From Cunninghamia lanceolata (taxonomy: Eukaryota > Streptophyta > Pinopsida > Cupressales > Cupressaceae): a stretch of 64,000 bases of DNA. Positions within the stretch are counted from its first letter, which is position 1; each line of letters starts with the position of its first letter. The translations under genes were made by a program, and so were the position numbers. The notes under the pieces were generated by a model. It was not told the DNA's origin. It ran no database searches and worked only from the letters and a program-made list of their open reading frames with translations. Below, piece by piece: positions 1 to 11,918 of the stretch. The DNA is taken from positions 754,001 to 818,000 of the forward strand of contig BSBN01000494.1 of NCBI GenBank assembly GCA_027924645.1. The letters are read 5' to 3'.

Positions 1-1457
1 CAAGGTCTTGATTTTCATGCTCCAATATTCATAGTTCTCTCTTGTAAATAATACAAGTTGGAATGCGAAGATGCTACTATTTTCCATTCTAATACTTGAT
101 CTGAAGATAACTTCTAGCCTGTAATCTACACAATAAAAAAATTAGCAACCAACTTTTATACCAAATGAAGGAAATGAAAATTAAACAACTCTTACACTAA
201 ATTGGAGTATAAAAAACATTTAACAAAGTTGAGAGATAAAATAAATAACCGTAACGCAACTCTATATTTCTCTTATATCCTAATAGATTGTTTACATCCA
301 AATATATAATATCCTTTTAACAACAAGGTTTAAAAAATCTTTTTACTTTAAAATAAATTTTACATGAAATCTTAAAACTATGCTTAAAAAGAAGAAAGCA
401 TAGAAAAATTAACTAGATAAGGAACAATAAAAGAAATACTAAAAATAGGAAATATACTAATAAAAATTAAAACTTAAAAAAAACTATTTGTGACATGTGG
501 ATCAACAATATCTTCAATGGTAGTACCTATATTCCATGGACGTATTTAGGATTTTTCATTCTAGAAGGAATTTTTTCGATAATAAACTAGATTTCCACAT
601 AACCCCAAGAGAGAAAAATATGCAAACAAGTATTCAAAATCCACCATGCAAAAGAATATACAAACATACCATCAAGATACCATAATATGTACCTTGGAAA
701 ATCCTGAAAAGGAAAAACCTAACCTCCAAAAGCACTCACAACTCAATGTATTATCTTCATGAAGAAGATTAAAATACACTTTTAGAGTCTCCATGCAAGT
801 CTTCCAAAATATCAATATCCCTCATTGCACTCCATGTGAAAAAGAAAATGAGAATTGTGTATCCATACATCCCAATCCATGCTTCCTCCTATCACATATG
901 CAACCTACAAGAGATGCTCAATCTGAACTTAGCCAACAAGCCAAAGGTTATGATAGCCAACCTAAAAAACTACTAATGTGCTCACTTTTATAAAGATAAG
1001 GTTGCACAAAACCACTAAGTGGTATTACATAAACCATAAGCTCACTAAACCATGTCCCCCTCATTTATATTTTGGTACTAAGTTTTTCCAATATTAAATA
1101 TTTTCCCAATGTGCAACCCACAATAAATATGTTATCCCAATGTTACATACAACATACAAAGTTTTCCCAAGAATGTCTCACCCATGTGACACAGGCATCC
1201 CTAGATTTCCTAGATGCAACATAATTAAATATTATATTTTACATTATAAGCATTATGCAAGTTATACAACTCACCTTTCCTAGAACATTCTATATTATGG
1301 GGAGTATAAATATTTAATTATATTTTAACTTTTGTATTGTATCTATGAAGCTATCAAACTGACTCTAATCATCAAAATATGAGTGTATATGTATGTGAGT
1401 GAATTTGGTCTTTAGAACTAGTTTTCCTATAACATGGACCTTGTCATTTCAACATTG
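1..1457. other. Unassigned AT-rich flank
   Basis: No coding region, RNA gene or repeat boundary is recognisable here. Open frames are short (the longest about 66 codons at 793-993) and show no known motif. This is the left target-side flank of the nested stack and was contiguous with 55816 onward before G1 inserted. Confidence 0.6.
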
Positions 1458-1462
1458 GTTTG
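1458..1462. repeat. Target-site duplication gtttg, left copy (G1)
   Basis: The five bases gtttg directly precede the TG of the G1 5' LTR. They are repeated at 55811-55815 directly after the CA end of the 3' LTR. A 5-bp duplication is normal for Ty3/gypsy integration, and it fixes the outer limits of the 54-kb stack. Confidence 0.9.
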
Positions 1463-1903
1463 TGTAGACACTCAAAAATGTCCCGAGTCTGCGAGTAACA
1501 TTTTCACACTAATTTCCATCTCCTCTCACATAATTAAATAATTTTTAATTATTTAATTAATTCACCTTTTCTACTTTCTAATCTATAATTAAATAAATTC
1601 TTTTTTATTTAATTATTCATATCATTTTCCCTCTTCTCTTCTATAATTAAATAATTATTTTTAATTATTTAATTAGTCATTATCTATCTTCCATACATTA
1701 TTAAATAATGGTTTTTCATTATTTAATAATTTATCATCTCCTTTTCTATTATTAAATAATGGTTTTTCAATTATTTAATAATTTATCATTTCCTCTATAC
1801 ATTATTAAATGATTTCTTAGAATCATTTAATTTATCCAAGCCCTATTTCTTAACTAATTTCTTGGATCATGGTCTATTTAATCTCATCCATTGATGATCA
1901 TAT
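1463..1903 (+). repeat. G1 5' LTR, upstream part (split by E1)
   Basis: This segment matches the beginning of the 3' LTR at 53467-53659 and 55090-55380 almost base for base. It stops at 1903 where E1 is inserted and resumes at 33308. The duplicated catat (1899-1903 and 33303-33307) marks the break. It would correspond to the U3 upstream of the TATA box. Confidence 0.92.
1530..1836. repeat. Run of six AT-rich inverted repeats in the G1 LTR
   Basis: Six consecutive hairpin-forming units share the arms aattaaataa/ttatttaatt or attattaaat/atttaataat around short T-rich spacers. They start near 1531, 1586, 1650, 1699, 1749 and 1802. The same series recurs in the 3' LTR on both sides of the insertion at 53660-55094, so it belongs to the LTR and is not a local slippage product. 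Confidence 0.8.
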
Positions 1904-4900
1904 TGTTGTCACGAAGGATTGCACCCTTGTTAAATACTAAATCTAAAAATCTTGTGAAACATTGGATTACTCTCAGACTTTGGGTTGTCTATGATGAGAG
2001 TGAACCTCCAGAAGAGTTGGCTCCCTTTAAATGTCCCTTAAATCTGATGTACTTTCAAGGAAAAGAGATAGAAGGATGACTAATAAAACATAAATTGATC
2101 CTAAGGGGTGATGCACCAATGATTATATCCTAACTTGCAACCTGATTCACAACTATATTCCAATATATATGTTCATACAACACAGTTGAACAATCTTATC
2201 ATAGAAATAATTCATAGAAAGGCATGAAATCAATCCACTTTTACTGAAGTAAAACCAAATATTTTCACAACTTAGAAATGTAAAATAATCACTCACGCAA
2301 TCTATAACCTATGGTAAAATTTGTACCTTTGTATACTTGCATTCAATGAATGAGACAAAAAACTTAAAGGTTTTGATTTAAAACACAATAAATCTTTATC
2401 AGATCATTCAAAAGGGAACAAGACACCTGAATCTGAGAAGAAAAAAACACCTGATTTTATTAAAAAATGGAAGGAATACCTCTGCAGTAACTATAAAATA
2501 TGCTGAAAATGAAGCTGCTACTGTATAAAATCTATAAACTGCTAAGTTACAATACTAAAAATCTATCTCTACAATGTACAAAGGCAAGAGAAAAAGCAAG
2601 AACTGAGGAAAAAGGACAAGCTTTTTTCCCTATAATACAAAAGATCTCCCAAAAAAAGCCCAAGGGAAGTCAACTCCTGTCTAATTGGACTCAAACTGGT
2701 GCATGATTAGGTTGGAAAGTGATCCTCAACCTTAGAAATAGTCAACTCTCAGTTGTTGGGTGAGCAAGAGGAAAATACCTAAATTAGAGGGTTCACAACT
2801 GCTCCAATTTGAGCTATTTTATCTCAGAACTCCTCTCAAGGTTGTTGACCAAAAGACTGCCAAAAATAGACATGTTTGACTCAAAATAAAAAATAGAAGC
2901 AAAGAAACCTCCTGCATGAAATTGTCTCCACAGTTTAACTCCTCTTCTCTTTCTGCATGCTTGGAAGGCAAAACTAAACTATTTTGACAAGTATTAAGGA
3001 TAATCTATCTACATGCTTTACCTTCATAGTTGTTATATGATCATCTCCTTAGGTTTTTGTGTAACACATATTAAGGTAATTTATAAAGTATTACCCTTAA
3101 AAGGTGTTAAGATACATTATTTTTTAGCTTCAATTCATGCAAAAAGAGAAAAAAAGGGGTACATGATTACATTTTGACTTATCTTCGCTCCAACCCTTGT
3201 CAAAAAATCATAAGGCTTATAATAATGCCTTTTCTGCCTTTGACTTATGACAAAGATTTCAAACTTGCCCTAATGATGTAAAAACTCCTAAGCCAAAGCA
3301 AAAATCTTTAAGGTCATCAGAATATTTTGGTTTCAACAGTAATTATATCAAAAAAGGGGTAAAAATCCCTTATTACTTCCTAATTTCTCCTCTCCACCCA
3401 TGGGTTCCTTATGCATCAATAGACATTCAACACTTGATAAGTGTTGACCTTGGGCTCCTTTTGGTTTTTCTAATGATTTCTTATAGGCGAAGTCAAAAAG
3501 GCTTTAGGAAACTTGTGAGGATTAGGGCACAAACAACAAAAGTCTTGACCAACCCTAAAAGATCTTCACTTTAGCGTTTTACTTCAATAATTTGGTTGCT
3601 CTGCCTCTTGGGCCGCCATGAGGGTTTGAAGGGTTGTTGTAGCTTCTAGAGGGTTTCACTACTATTTCCACTGGCTCTATTGGTAAGTTTCTTCCATTAT
3701 GCATACTGTTGTGCCTTTTATACAAGGAAAATGGTGAAAAAGCCACCTTTTATTTGTTGTTTTTGTGAAAAACTGTGATGAAACTTGAAAATACTATTTC
3801 ACTTGTCTCTGTTTGCTTTTAATGGTGAAAATTGTAAGATACCCCTCTTTTTCTCTATTGTTATAGTGATTTCTCTGGTAGAAACTAGTGAAAAGTCTCT
3901 ATTTTTCTTTGCCTTATGCTTTCATCCTGAAGACAAAAGTGATACAGTGTTTTGCTGCTTACGGGCCCTTGTTACGATTGCTTGAAAAATATGAATGTTT
4001 AGTTGTTTCTTCATGAAAATGATGGTAAAATATCTATATATGTCCCTCCTTTGATGAAAGATATGAGCAATATGTTTTGAAAAGAATCGGTGAGGGTTTC
4101 CTATGATCAAAACTAATAGCAGTTGTTCCCTCTTTTTCCTTATGGTTTCCTTGCTAGGGTTTGTAAGTGGACAATACTATGAAGCTCCTTTGAGGCTTGC
4201 ATAAGCATGCAAGCTCATGGTGATGAATACTCCATATTTGTCTGTTACCTTCTTCTGAAGGAGAGTGGAAAATACACAATCAATATTTGTATATGCTAGG
4301 GTTTGGCAGACCTATGACTATCTTGAGTTAGCTTCATCACTGCTCCTTAGGGTTTGCACTATGACTTTCCCATAGATTTATCTTCTTTAAATTACTGGCA
4401 CAGACACCAAACTCTGCCACTCCTTGGCATATACAATTCTGCATGATGTGATCTTTCAATTTGACAATCATTCTTTGACTTTGAACTGTTATTTTTAGCT
4501 GTCCAATTGTGATTGCCTCTGTATCTTAACACAATGAAAGGAGAAAGCTTTTTATTTTATCTTACAAACCCTTGATAGGGGTTTCCTTCTTTGCTCATGG
4601 AGAGATTTTTCTTTATTTACTTCCATCTCAGGTGAGGACTGTATAAGGTAAGCTCATAGCATTTCTGATATGCTCTAAGACTATCTTCTACATTCAGCAT
4701 TTACAATGATATGACTATCTTTTAATGACCTTTGTTAGATCCATCTAGACTGTTTCATGACTATTGTTTGTTGTTAGGTCAGTCATTGGCTGCTTTTGAT
4801 AACTTTCACATTTAGCTGACTACTCACAAACATAGTCTATATAGGACTGCTCTTTCTAATGAAGCTTCTAACTTACCTCACTATTGTTGGCTTGACTATT

Positions 4901-7620
4901 TTGCATTGTTGGATGTCCTTATACTTGTGTAAGGTGTGCTCTTGTGGTTCTGTCAGGCTCTTATCTTGAATAAAACTGTTGTTGGGATTACTTATGATGA
5001 AGCTCCACTGGATGAGTCTTTCAAGATGAACCTTAATTTGTTGTTACACTAATGATACATTGCACCTTGATTGTAATTGCATCACTATACCCTCTTCTAT
5101 GTTGTTATCCTTGCCTATTTGTTATCTTTGCATGATGTTTATCTATCTTTGCTACCAATCATCATCCCTTTCATGATGCTTTGTATATGATTGTCCATCC
5201 ACTCTACTTGAATATCATCCATTTCAATGATCAAACACTCACTAGCAAGTTCACATCTCATTCACAACAAAAAGTGGTAAATGTTTGCCCTATTTTTATT
5301 TGCCCAAACTAAACTCTGACTATTGGATGATATTTAAGAATAGCTATTTGAAACAATCATAGATCCTTTTTGCTACTAATTATAGCTTTCTGCTGCTATC
5401 TTTAAGGACTAACACCTCTTTTAAATTGTCTCTGCAACTTCATGGATGAAGGTTGCTCCTAAGTCAGAGATGACTGCTTCTTTAGTAGCTGATGGATATG
5501 ACTGTTCTCTTCTTGTTTACACCATTCCTTCTTCATTGGTTATTATTCTCCTTCAGATTCTTGATCCCTGTTTGTCCTTGCATTGTGATAGTTATTCCTT
5601 ATTAGTATTAAGCCTATGCTCCATGACCTTCTCAATTGATTCTTGACACAGTCCAAACATGCTTACGAAGCCTCCATGAAGCATGGATTTAGTTGCTCCT
5701 TGATTATTCAAGACAAAAAACTGAGAGGTAAACTTTGACACCTCTATATGATTGTTATATACTGACTTGTTTTAATAGTGTGGGGACAATCGGTATATGA
5801 CTACTTTTTTACAATGGGACAGTCCTTTCTTCCTTGAGATAGTCATACAACACTTCATATTGCTACTCTTTTGTGTCCTTTGCTAGTCAATCTTAACTAC
5901 TTCCTCTAGCTCTTATTGTGTACTATTGTCAGTCAGCTAATGGTTTCTCTTTTGTCTTTTGTTGTACACAATGAAAACACTGTTATCTCTTCATTTTGCA
6001 TCACTTCTAATGATACACTACTCTCTCCATCATATTGAGGATATGTGACCTTCTTCCTTCAAATGATTTGTTCTACTTATTCATGGTATTATGGAGGCTT
6101 TGGTTATGATTGTTCCTTCCACATGGAGCTGAAACTAGAGTTGAAACTGTATTTGGACTTTGACTGCTTCTTTGCTATTTCTGGCGCTTCCTTTGATTAT
6201 GCTTATGAGGGTTCTCATACTTAATACTTGTAGCCCCTTCATATATGATGACTACTATTACTCTTACAAAGTTGATTATTGTTATCTACCTCATATCCTT
6301 ATGACTATTGTTTTTCTTCCTTGCCTTGCACCTTGACTGTTGTACCTTGTAGATGTGTATACTATACTCTCTTGAAGGGTCTTTATTAACCTAGGGCTGC
6401 AATGAGACCTCTAGATAGCTCCATAATGTTGAAGACCTAACTATTCAGATGACTCCTAAGGATGATAAGACATATAACTGCTCTTTACTCAAAGATAGCT
6501 TCTGATATACTACATGAAATTTGTTGTTGACTGTCTCCTTTACATCATTGATCTCTATTTATGCCTTCTGAAAGTTAACAACTCCTTAATGCCTTAAGTT
6601 GTCATAGCGACTTCAATGTATGTCATTACTGAGATAAGATGCCTTAAAATACCTGTATCTGCATATTCAACAAATGAGTTAGAAAAACAAGTGAGGCTTA
6701 TGTCCTCCTCTACCAGTTAGATGATTTTCTTCTTCTTGCATCCTTTCATGGCTGTAAATTTGATACTGTGGACTGTTTATCTCTTTCATTTCCTTGATTA
6801 GATGTTTGTGAAAGATGGCAGGTACATTTTGAAATTATTGCATATAGGAGTGATGGCATCCTAAGCTCTAATGTGTTCCTCTCAATCTCTTGTAGGTCCT
6901 CTTGGAGATATCAATGAGGAAAATTGTAGATGAAGCTGTCAATAGTGGGGTTCATCATTTAGGGAATGACAAATCCCTTCTTCCTCTTATATGTTTATTT
7001 TCTTGTTTCAGATGTACTTGTTTTCTTTCATTGCATCTTTGTACAGTCAATCCCACGGCTTATGTGGGAGCATATAAACACTTTCTCCTTATGAATATGA
7101 ACAGCTATTTTATGCAATGCTTTTTGTGTATTGCTCCTCTTTTGTGAATCAATTACATAAGGAAAACTAAAAACTATTGCATGATACATATGTTCATAAC
7201 CATGAATAGATTTAGCAAAATTTGTGTACCTTTCTCATTTGATAATTTGATCAACTATAATGAATGAACCATAAAAACAATCTGCAACTCATAGGTTAGC
7301 TTTCCCTTCATCTGTCAGTCTTAGGATATCTCCTGCTTTGTTGGGGTGTCTTTCCCATCCTTACCTGGCTCATGTAGCAGCTCTTACTAAGTTGCTACAT
7401 GATTCTGGTAATGGTGATAACTGGAATGGTCCTCCACTAGAGTAGTAGGCTTTCTAGGGCTAGATGTGACCCTTCAACCTTCTTTACTTGTTCTCTTCCA
7501 CTCCTCTACATAGGCCCATGTCTTAAGTGTCCATTGATCTTAACTCTTCTTGTGAATGCAGACAACACTAGTGTTGTCCCAGCCTGACCTTATTGGGCAG
7601 GAATGCACAATTTGGTAACA
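1904..7620 (-). repeat. E1 left LTR (3' LTR in minus orientation), 5.7 kb
   Basis: It begins TGTTGTCACGAAGG and ends TTTGGTAACA. It aligns along its whole length to 24599-33302 with roughly 90 percent identity by eye. No open frame longer than about 80 codons is present, and none is conserved between the two copies, so I regard it as non-coding. It is rich in TGACT-type pentamers and CTT/TTC runs. Confidence 0.9.
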
Positions 7621-8269
7621 TTTTTGGCAACCTCTATGCCAATTTTGCCTGCTAAAAATCTCATGACTAGTTGCCTAGTATATCCATTGGGAAATAGAGT
7701 CTTTCCATGGCCTTTACAACTTAGAAAATTCCTGAAACTCATATTTTAGAAATCTGGACAGCAGTAAAACAAACTAGAAACAAAACAAGGTTGGCTCTAA
7801 ACAAGGCCAGCAAATTGTGCAGCAGCACTTCTTGGAAAACAAAACTGAATAAAATGGCCTACCTAGCTAAGCTAAACAAAAGAACAATCTCTCTAAATGA
7901 AACCATTAACTAGATTGTAAAAAAACCTTCCTTTTTGATCAACCTAGGGTGTTTTCCATGCCTTTGAGCAACCAACAAGGGGTGTGGGAAGGGTGGCTAT
8001 TCAAATAACTTATGTAATATAGTTGCTTTAACAAATAGAATAAAAACACATACCCACTTGTTTTGACTGAAAATACAGCTGCTTTGAGATTGATAAGTGA
8101 GCTGATTCTTCTCTTCTTGCTGCCCATCTTCAAGATTTGCAACAAGCATGATGGATAATGGCTTCTCCTTGTTAATTTCCAACTAGATTAGATGCCGAAT
8201 AAGAAATCCTCTTGACAAAGCCATGCTTAAATAATTTGTGCTGGTTTTGCATTCTGCTATTCTACCACC
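7621..8269 (-). other. E1 3' non-coding interior with purine-tract candidate
   Basis: On the minus strand this stretch follows the orphan frame and leads into the left LTR. The last bases before the LTR read, on the minus strand, agaggttgccaaaaa. This is a poor polypurine tract, but it resembles the aaagaggggaaaaa tract of G1. Read instead on the plus strand, 7625 onward (tggcaacctctatgcc) could be a primer site, so orientation is not absolutely settled. Confidence 0.5.
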
Positions 8270-9281
8270 CTAAATTTGAACTATGGATTGATTAGGGGAG
8301 TTTGAAAACTTACCCAGATTAGAGTTGTCCAACTCCTGCTCCTCTTCCTAAGTGAATGAGGTTGATGCCCTCTTTCTTGTATGATCAGGAAACTCTTTCA
8401 AAACTATCTTTTAACAGTCCATTCTTTGAGACAAGGTATCTTGTATCAGGGGATGTTCCTGAATGCCCATGCAACCAATAGTAACCTTGAAGCTCTTTTG
8501 ACACTTGGCCTCTTTTTCCAAAGGCTCTAGTTACTTACTTTCCCGTTCTTTCTCAAATTGATTAGCTTCATTTTGTTCAAATGTAAAAGGAACAAGTTCA
8601 GAAACCTATTTTACCTTGCTGTCCTCACCATTTACTGACTTGGGGTCTTGGTCATTACAAGAATTCAACAGAGTGGCAAGCTCTCTACAAGATGAAGAGT
8701 TAGGATCTTGACAATCAAATGTAGAGTTGTCTTGAAAAGGGTGAGTCTCTTCAATTAGTTCACTTGATTGCTCTTTAAGGCAAGTTGCCTTCAAGTTGTC
8801 CATGATAGACTCTTCATTGTAGTACAAAGGGAGTTCTGAAAATAAGTCAGATGTTTCACATTTATGGAGAGTTCATGATTTTCTTTGCAAATGGGACTCT
8901 CTTCTTTTACCAATAGACTTTGTAGCTCTTCTTCATCATTGTACCAACTGGATACCTCAAGATAACTATCAATACCTTGCTGTTCAAACTGACCTTGGTC
9001 AATATGAGTAGGTGGATCACTCATGAAGAGAGACTCCTCACTGTTGCTTCCTTCTAGAACAGGATTTTCTTGATCTTGTAGAATCTGCCCTCCTTGGATT
9101 GTATTCTCTTCTTAACTTTGATTTGCAGCCCACTATGAAAATTTTGACTCAACCAAAGTTTTGTCTTGCTGTCCTCTTGCCCCCTCCTTCTCTGGATTTT
9201 CATTTTGCATTGGAGTAGGAGCTTTCTTGAAGTTAGGCATCCTGAAGTTTGGATGTTTTACCCACCAGGTCTGCCATGGTT
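8270..9281 (-). pseudogene. E1 orphan ORF, downstream half (decayed)
   Basis: This continues the minus-strand frame from 23585-24231 after removal of Copia-A and one TSD copy. The frame reads across the junction as ...HQNFEQPWQTWWVKHPNF. It is acidic and rich in Q, N, E and S downstream (for example QQGIDSYLEVSSWYNDEEE). I see internal stops near 9115 and 9135, a frameshift near 8810-8830 after which reading continues in another frame, further stops near 8610, 8530, 8410 and 8350, and a natural end at 8270-8272. I do not recognise a domain. The HPNF tetrapeptide also occurs in some plant gypsy gag-region proteins, which is too little to assign a function. It may be a gag remnant or an Ogre ORF1-like accessory protein. 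Confidence 0.55.
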
Positions 9282-9286
9282 GTTCA
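9282..9286. repeat. Target-site duplication gttca, left copy (Copia-A)
   Basis: gttca precedes the TG of the Copia-A LTR and is repeated at 23580-23584 after its CA end. Removing the element and one copy rejoins the E1 reading frame. Confidence 0.92.
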
Positions 9287-10623
9287 TGTTGCAAATATGT
9301 GCCTAAGTGGTGTTGTCATTGATGTCAACATATCCTTGTTGCCATTGGTGTCAACTGTATCCTATATTGTTGTCTGTATAGAAGACCAAATTGTTGAGGA
9401 TATTGAGAAAATTAATGACAATCAATGAATGTGGACCATATGGATATGTAGAGGATTGTCAGAGGTTGGTCTAGTTAAGAATTGAGAAGTCTGCATAAAG
9501 ATTTGAAGAATTTATGGCCATCTGAGTAGAACAAGATTTTGCAGTATTCAAAAGAGACAGTGTAACCGTAAGTTGGTTCGGATTGCTCCGCAGTGAAATA
9601 TTATGGTCTGTGGATTTGAAGGCATGTTTGGGAAGTCAGTGTGTATCATCAACTCCAGTGGTTTGTGGTTTGGAGGTCCGCAAGCTATCTTTCTAGTTTG
9701 ACAGTCATGGCAGATAGTGTTCTTGAGGTTCCAGAGGAAAATACAAATGATTCTAGTAATTTGGTTTAGAGTGGATGTTATTGGTGAATTCAATGTGCTT
9801 GTGGAGGTCTCTAGATCATGTGGGTACTATGTTGGAGGTCCGCATTGAAGTTTGAGCTTGTTGATTGGAGACTTCTTCTTTGAGGTTAATGTTCTTCCCA
9901 GTCTTGGCCGGCTAGATGTTCCTAGCATGATGTGGATGATCTAAAGAGCATTTTATGAATCATGGTATGTTAATGGAGGAAGTTTCAAGTCTTAGCTATG
10001 TTTGGCCGACAGTGTCAAGATCTACATTAAGTTTAGCCGACCTTATTGATCATTCCAAGGTAGATGAAGTGTATAAATACTTGTTGAATAGTTGTGGAAA
10101 ATTATCCTTGTATGAAATGAATTAAATCCAAAGAAAGGATCAAAAGCAGAGCAGAGAAGCAGAGGAGCAAAGGGAGTATAGAGAGAAGAGTCAGTGGAGA
10201 AGAATTTGAAGATAGGAGCAGAAGTTTTGTGAGCCTTCAAAGGGACTGATTTAGGCATGAATGTAGATGCTATTTCTTAGTTCATTATCTATGTGTAATC
10301 ATAATTCCTTATAGGCAGTGAGCCTCTTCTTGAGTAGTGATCCCAAAGGCATGTTCCTTTTATTTTCTTAAGTACTTTTAACAGGGTACACATTTTTGTG
10401 GGTTAACCCCCACTATGGTTTTTCCCTTAACCGGGTTTTCCATGTCAAAATTCTGGTGTTGTGTGTTAATGTTGATTCAGCTCATGTGTTGATTTATGCT
10501 TAAATGTTTACATCATTAATTTGGTTGTAAATTAAGAAAGAAGATTTAAAAGTGTAGAAAAGGTTAAAGTTTAGGGACAATTGATTCACTCCCCCCTCTC
10601 AGTTGTTTAGACTAATTCCAACA
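9287..10623 (+). repeat. Copia-A 5' LTR
   Basis: 1,337 bases, TG...CA ends, matching 22229-23579. A TATA-like tataaata lies at 10072-10079 and is conserved in the other copy at 23014-23021. Confidence 0.93.
10072..10079 (+). promoter_or_regulatory. TATA box candidate in Copia-A 5' LTR
   Basis: tataaata occurs after tagatgaagtg in both LTR copies. The position, about 550 bases before the LTR end, suits a U3/R boundary. No start-site evidence exists in the sequence itself. Confidence 0.5.
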
Positions 10624-10625
10624 AT

Positions 10626-10637
10626 TGGTATCAGAGC
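10626..10637 (+). promoter_or_regulatory. Primer-binding site (tRNA-Met) of Copia-A
   Basis: TGGTATCAGAGC lies two bases after the 5' LTR. This is the standard initiator-methionine tRNA primer site of plant copia elements. Confidence 0.92.
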
Positions 10638-10679
10638 CAAGTTCCTCTAAAAGAGCTTAAGCACTTGAGGAGATCCAGG

Positions 10680-11918
10680 ATGTCGACTTACATGAAGGAT
10701 AGTCCAAGATTCGATGGAACAAATTGCTCTGTTTGGGAGAGCCGCATGGAATGCCATTTACAATGCATGGGTGATGCTTATTGGTTAATAACCAAAGATA
10801 AGTATGAACCTCTAGAGAAAGGTCCTTCAACTCTAGATGAACTCAAGGATGCTGAAAATAACCTTCGAGCTAAAGAAGCCTTGTTGAGTGCCCTGATTGA
10901 TTTAGAAATGACAAATGTTTTTGGTCTAAAAACTACTCATGAAATTTGGGAGAAGTTGGAGAATCTATATGAAGGAGATAAATATGTCAAATGTGCCAAA
11001 CTACAAAGTCCAAGAGAAAAATTTGAAAATTTGAGGATGAGTGTAGATGAAAACATCACAATCTACATGCAAAAGATAAACGAACTTGTGTGTGGGATCA
11101 TGTGTGCTGGTGGAATTTTGGAAGAATCAGAGATTGTGGTAAAAGTGCTCAGATCTTTGCCTAATTCATACAAACATAAGGTTTCCTCTATAGAGGAGAT
11201 CAGGATTGTCTCAGATGTTACAAGAGATCACCTGGTTGGCAAAATTTTAGCTTTTGAATTGAGTGAATTTGGTGATTCTCTTCCTAAGTCTGAATCTGCA
11301 TTCAAAGCTAGTGTACATGGAAAACAAAGATATGATTAGGGTGAAAACTCTTCTGCAAGATCAAACAGATTTGTGAAGACAAGAAAGGATCTTGAAGATG
11401 TTGAAATAGAAACTGCAGATCTTGAAGCTCTTATTGCTAGGAGAATGTCAAGAGGATCCGGTAAGTAAGAAGGTAAATTACCACTCAAATGTTTTGGTTG
11501 TAATAAGATTGGTCATTTTGCCTCAAGATGTCTAGAGAGGTTTTCAAAACCAGACCCTAATAGGTACAAGGGCTAGAATAAATGTTACTATGTCTAAGAA
11601 GATGGAGAAGAAGGGGTCATAGATGATGAATCTGATCATGGAGGTTCCTCTGAAAATGATTGGGTGTTCATTGCTATCAAAGAAGAAGATTCAGTGTCTA
11701 CTGAATCTACCAGCTATGCAAATATGGAAAGTGCCTTGGCTACTCAGGTTATTGAAAGAGATGAATAGGTGATTGATAGTGAATGTTCTCATCGTATGAC
11801 TAGTGACAAGAGTAAGTTTGTGAGTTTTGAAAATTATGAAGGAGGACTTGTGAAATTTGGAGACAACTCAGCTGGTAGAATCCGTGGCAGAGGATCCATC
11901 TCTTTTGATGGTAAGAAC
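10680..11918 (+). pseudogene. Copia-A gag and start of protease (decayed)
   Basis: The ATG at 10680 (MSTYMKDSPRFDGTN) matches the ATG of Copia-B, so I prefer it to the upstream TTG at 10665. The first 220 codons are open and contain the UBN2-type gag fold (WESRMECHL, IWEKLENLYEGD). A stop at about 11337 ends it. Downstream in the same frame a CCHC zinc knuckle ([14 protein letters not shown], about 11490-11531) survives among further stops near 11467, 11574, 11595 and 11766. The protease active site reads DSE instead of DSG at about 11776. The frame then stops at the Copia-B insertion and continues at 19036. Confidence 0.88.
11914..11918. repeat. Target-site duplication agaac, left copy (Copia-B)
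   Basis: agaac before the TG at 11919 is repeated at 19031-19035 after the CA at 19030. Joining the flanks restores the Copia-A frame (DGKN followed by NTNDVLYVEG). Confidence 0.93.

Noticed and set aside
4680..6660. Many TGACT/GACTATT words in the E1 LTR, possibly W-box or bZIP sites
   Set aside because: Spacing is irregular and the words are short. I cannot show enrichment without counts against a shuffled background.
7625..7640. tggcaacctctatgcc as a plus-strand primer site of E1
   Set aside because: Possible, but the minus-strand candidate fits Tat primer sites better and agrees with the direction of the only long reading frame. Kept as the alternative.
10665..10667. TTG upstream start for Copia-A gag (and 17695 for Copia-B)
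   Set aside because: An ATG 15 bases downstream is conserved in all three copia elements and is the normal eukaryotic choice.
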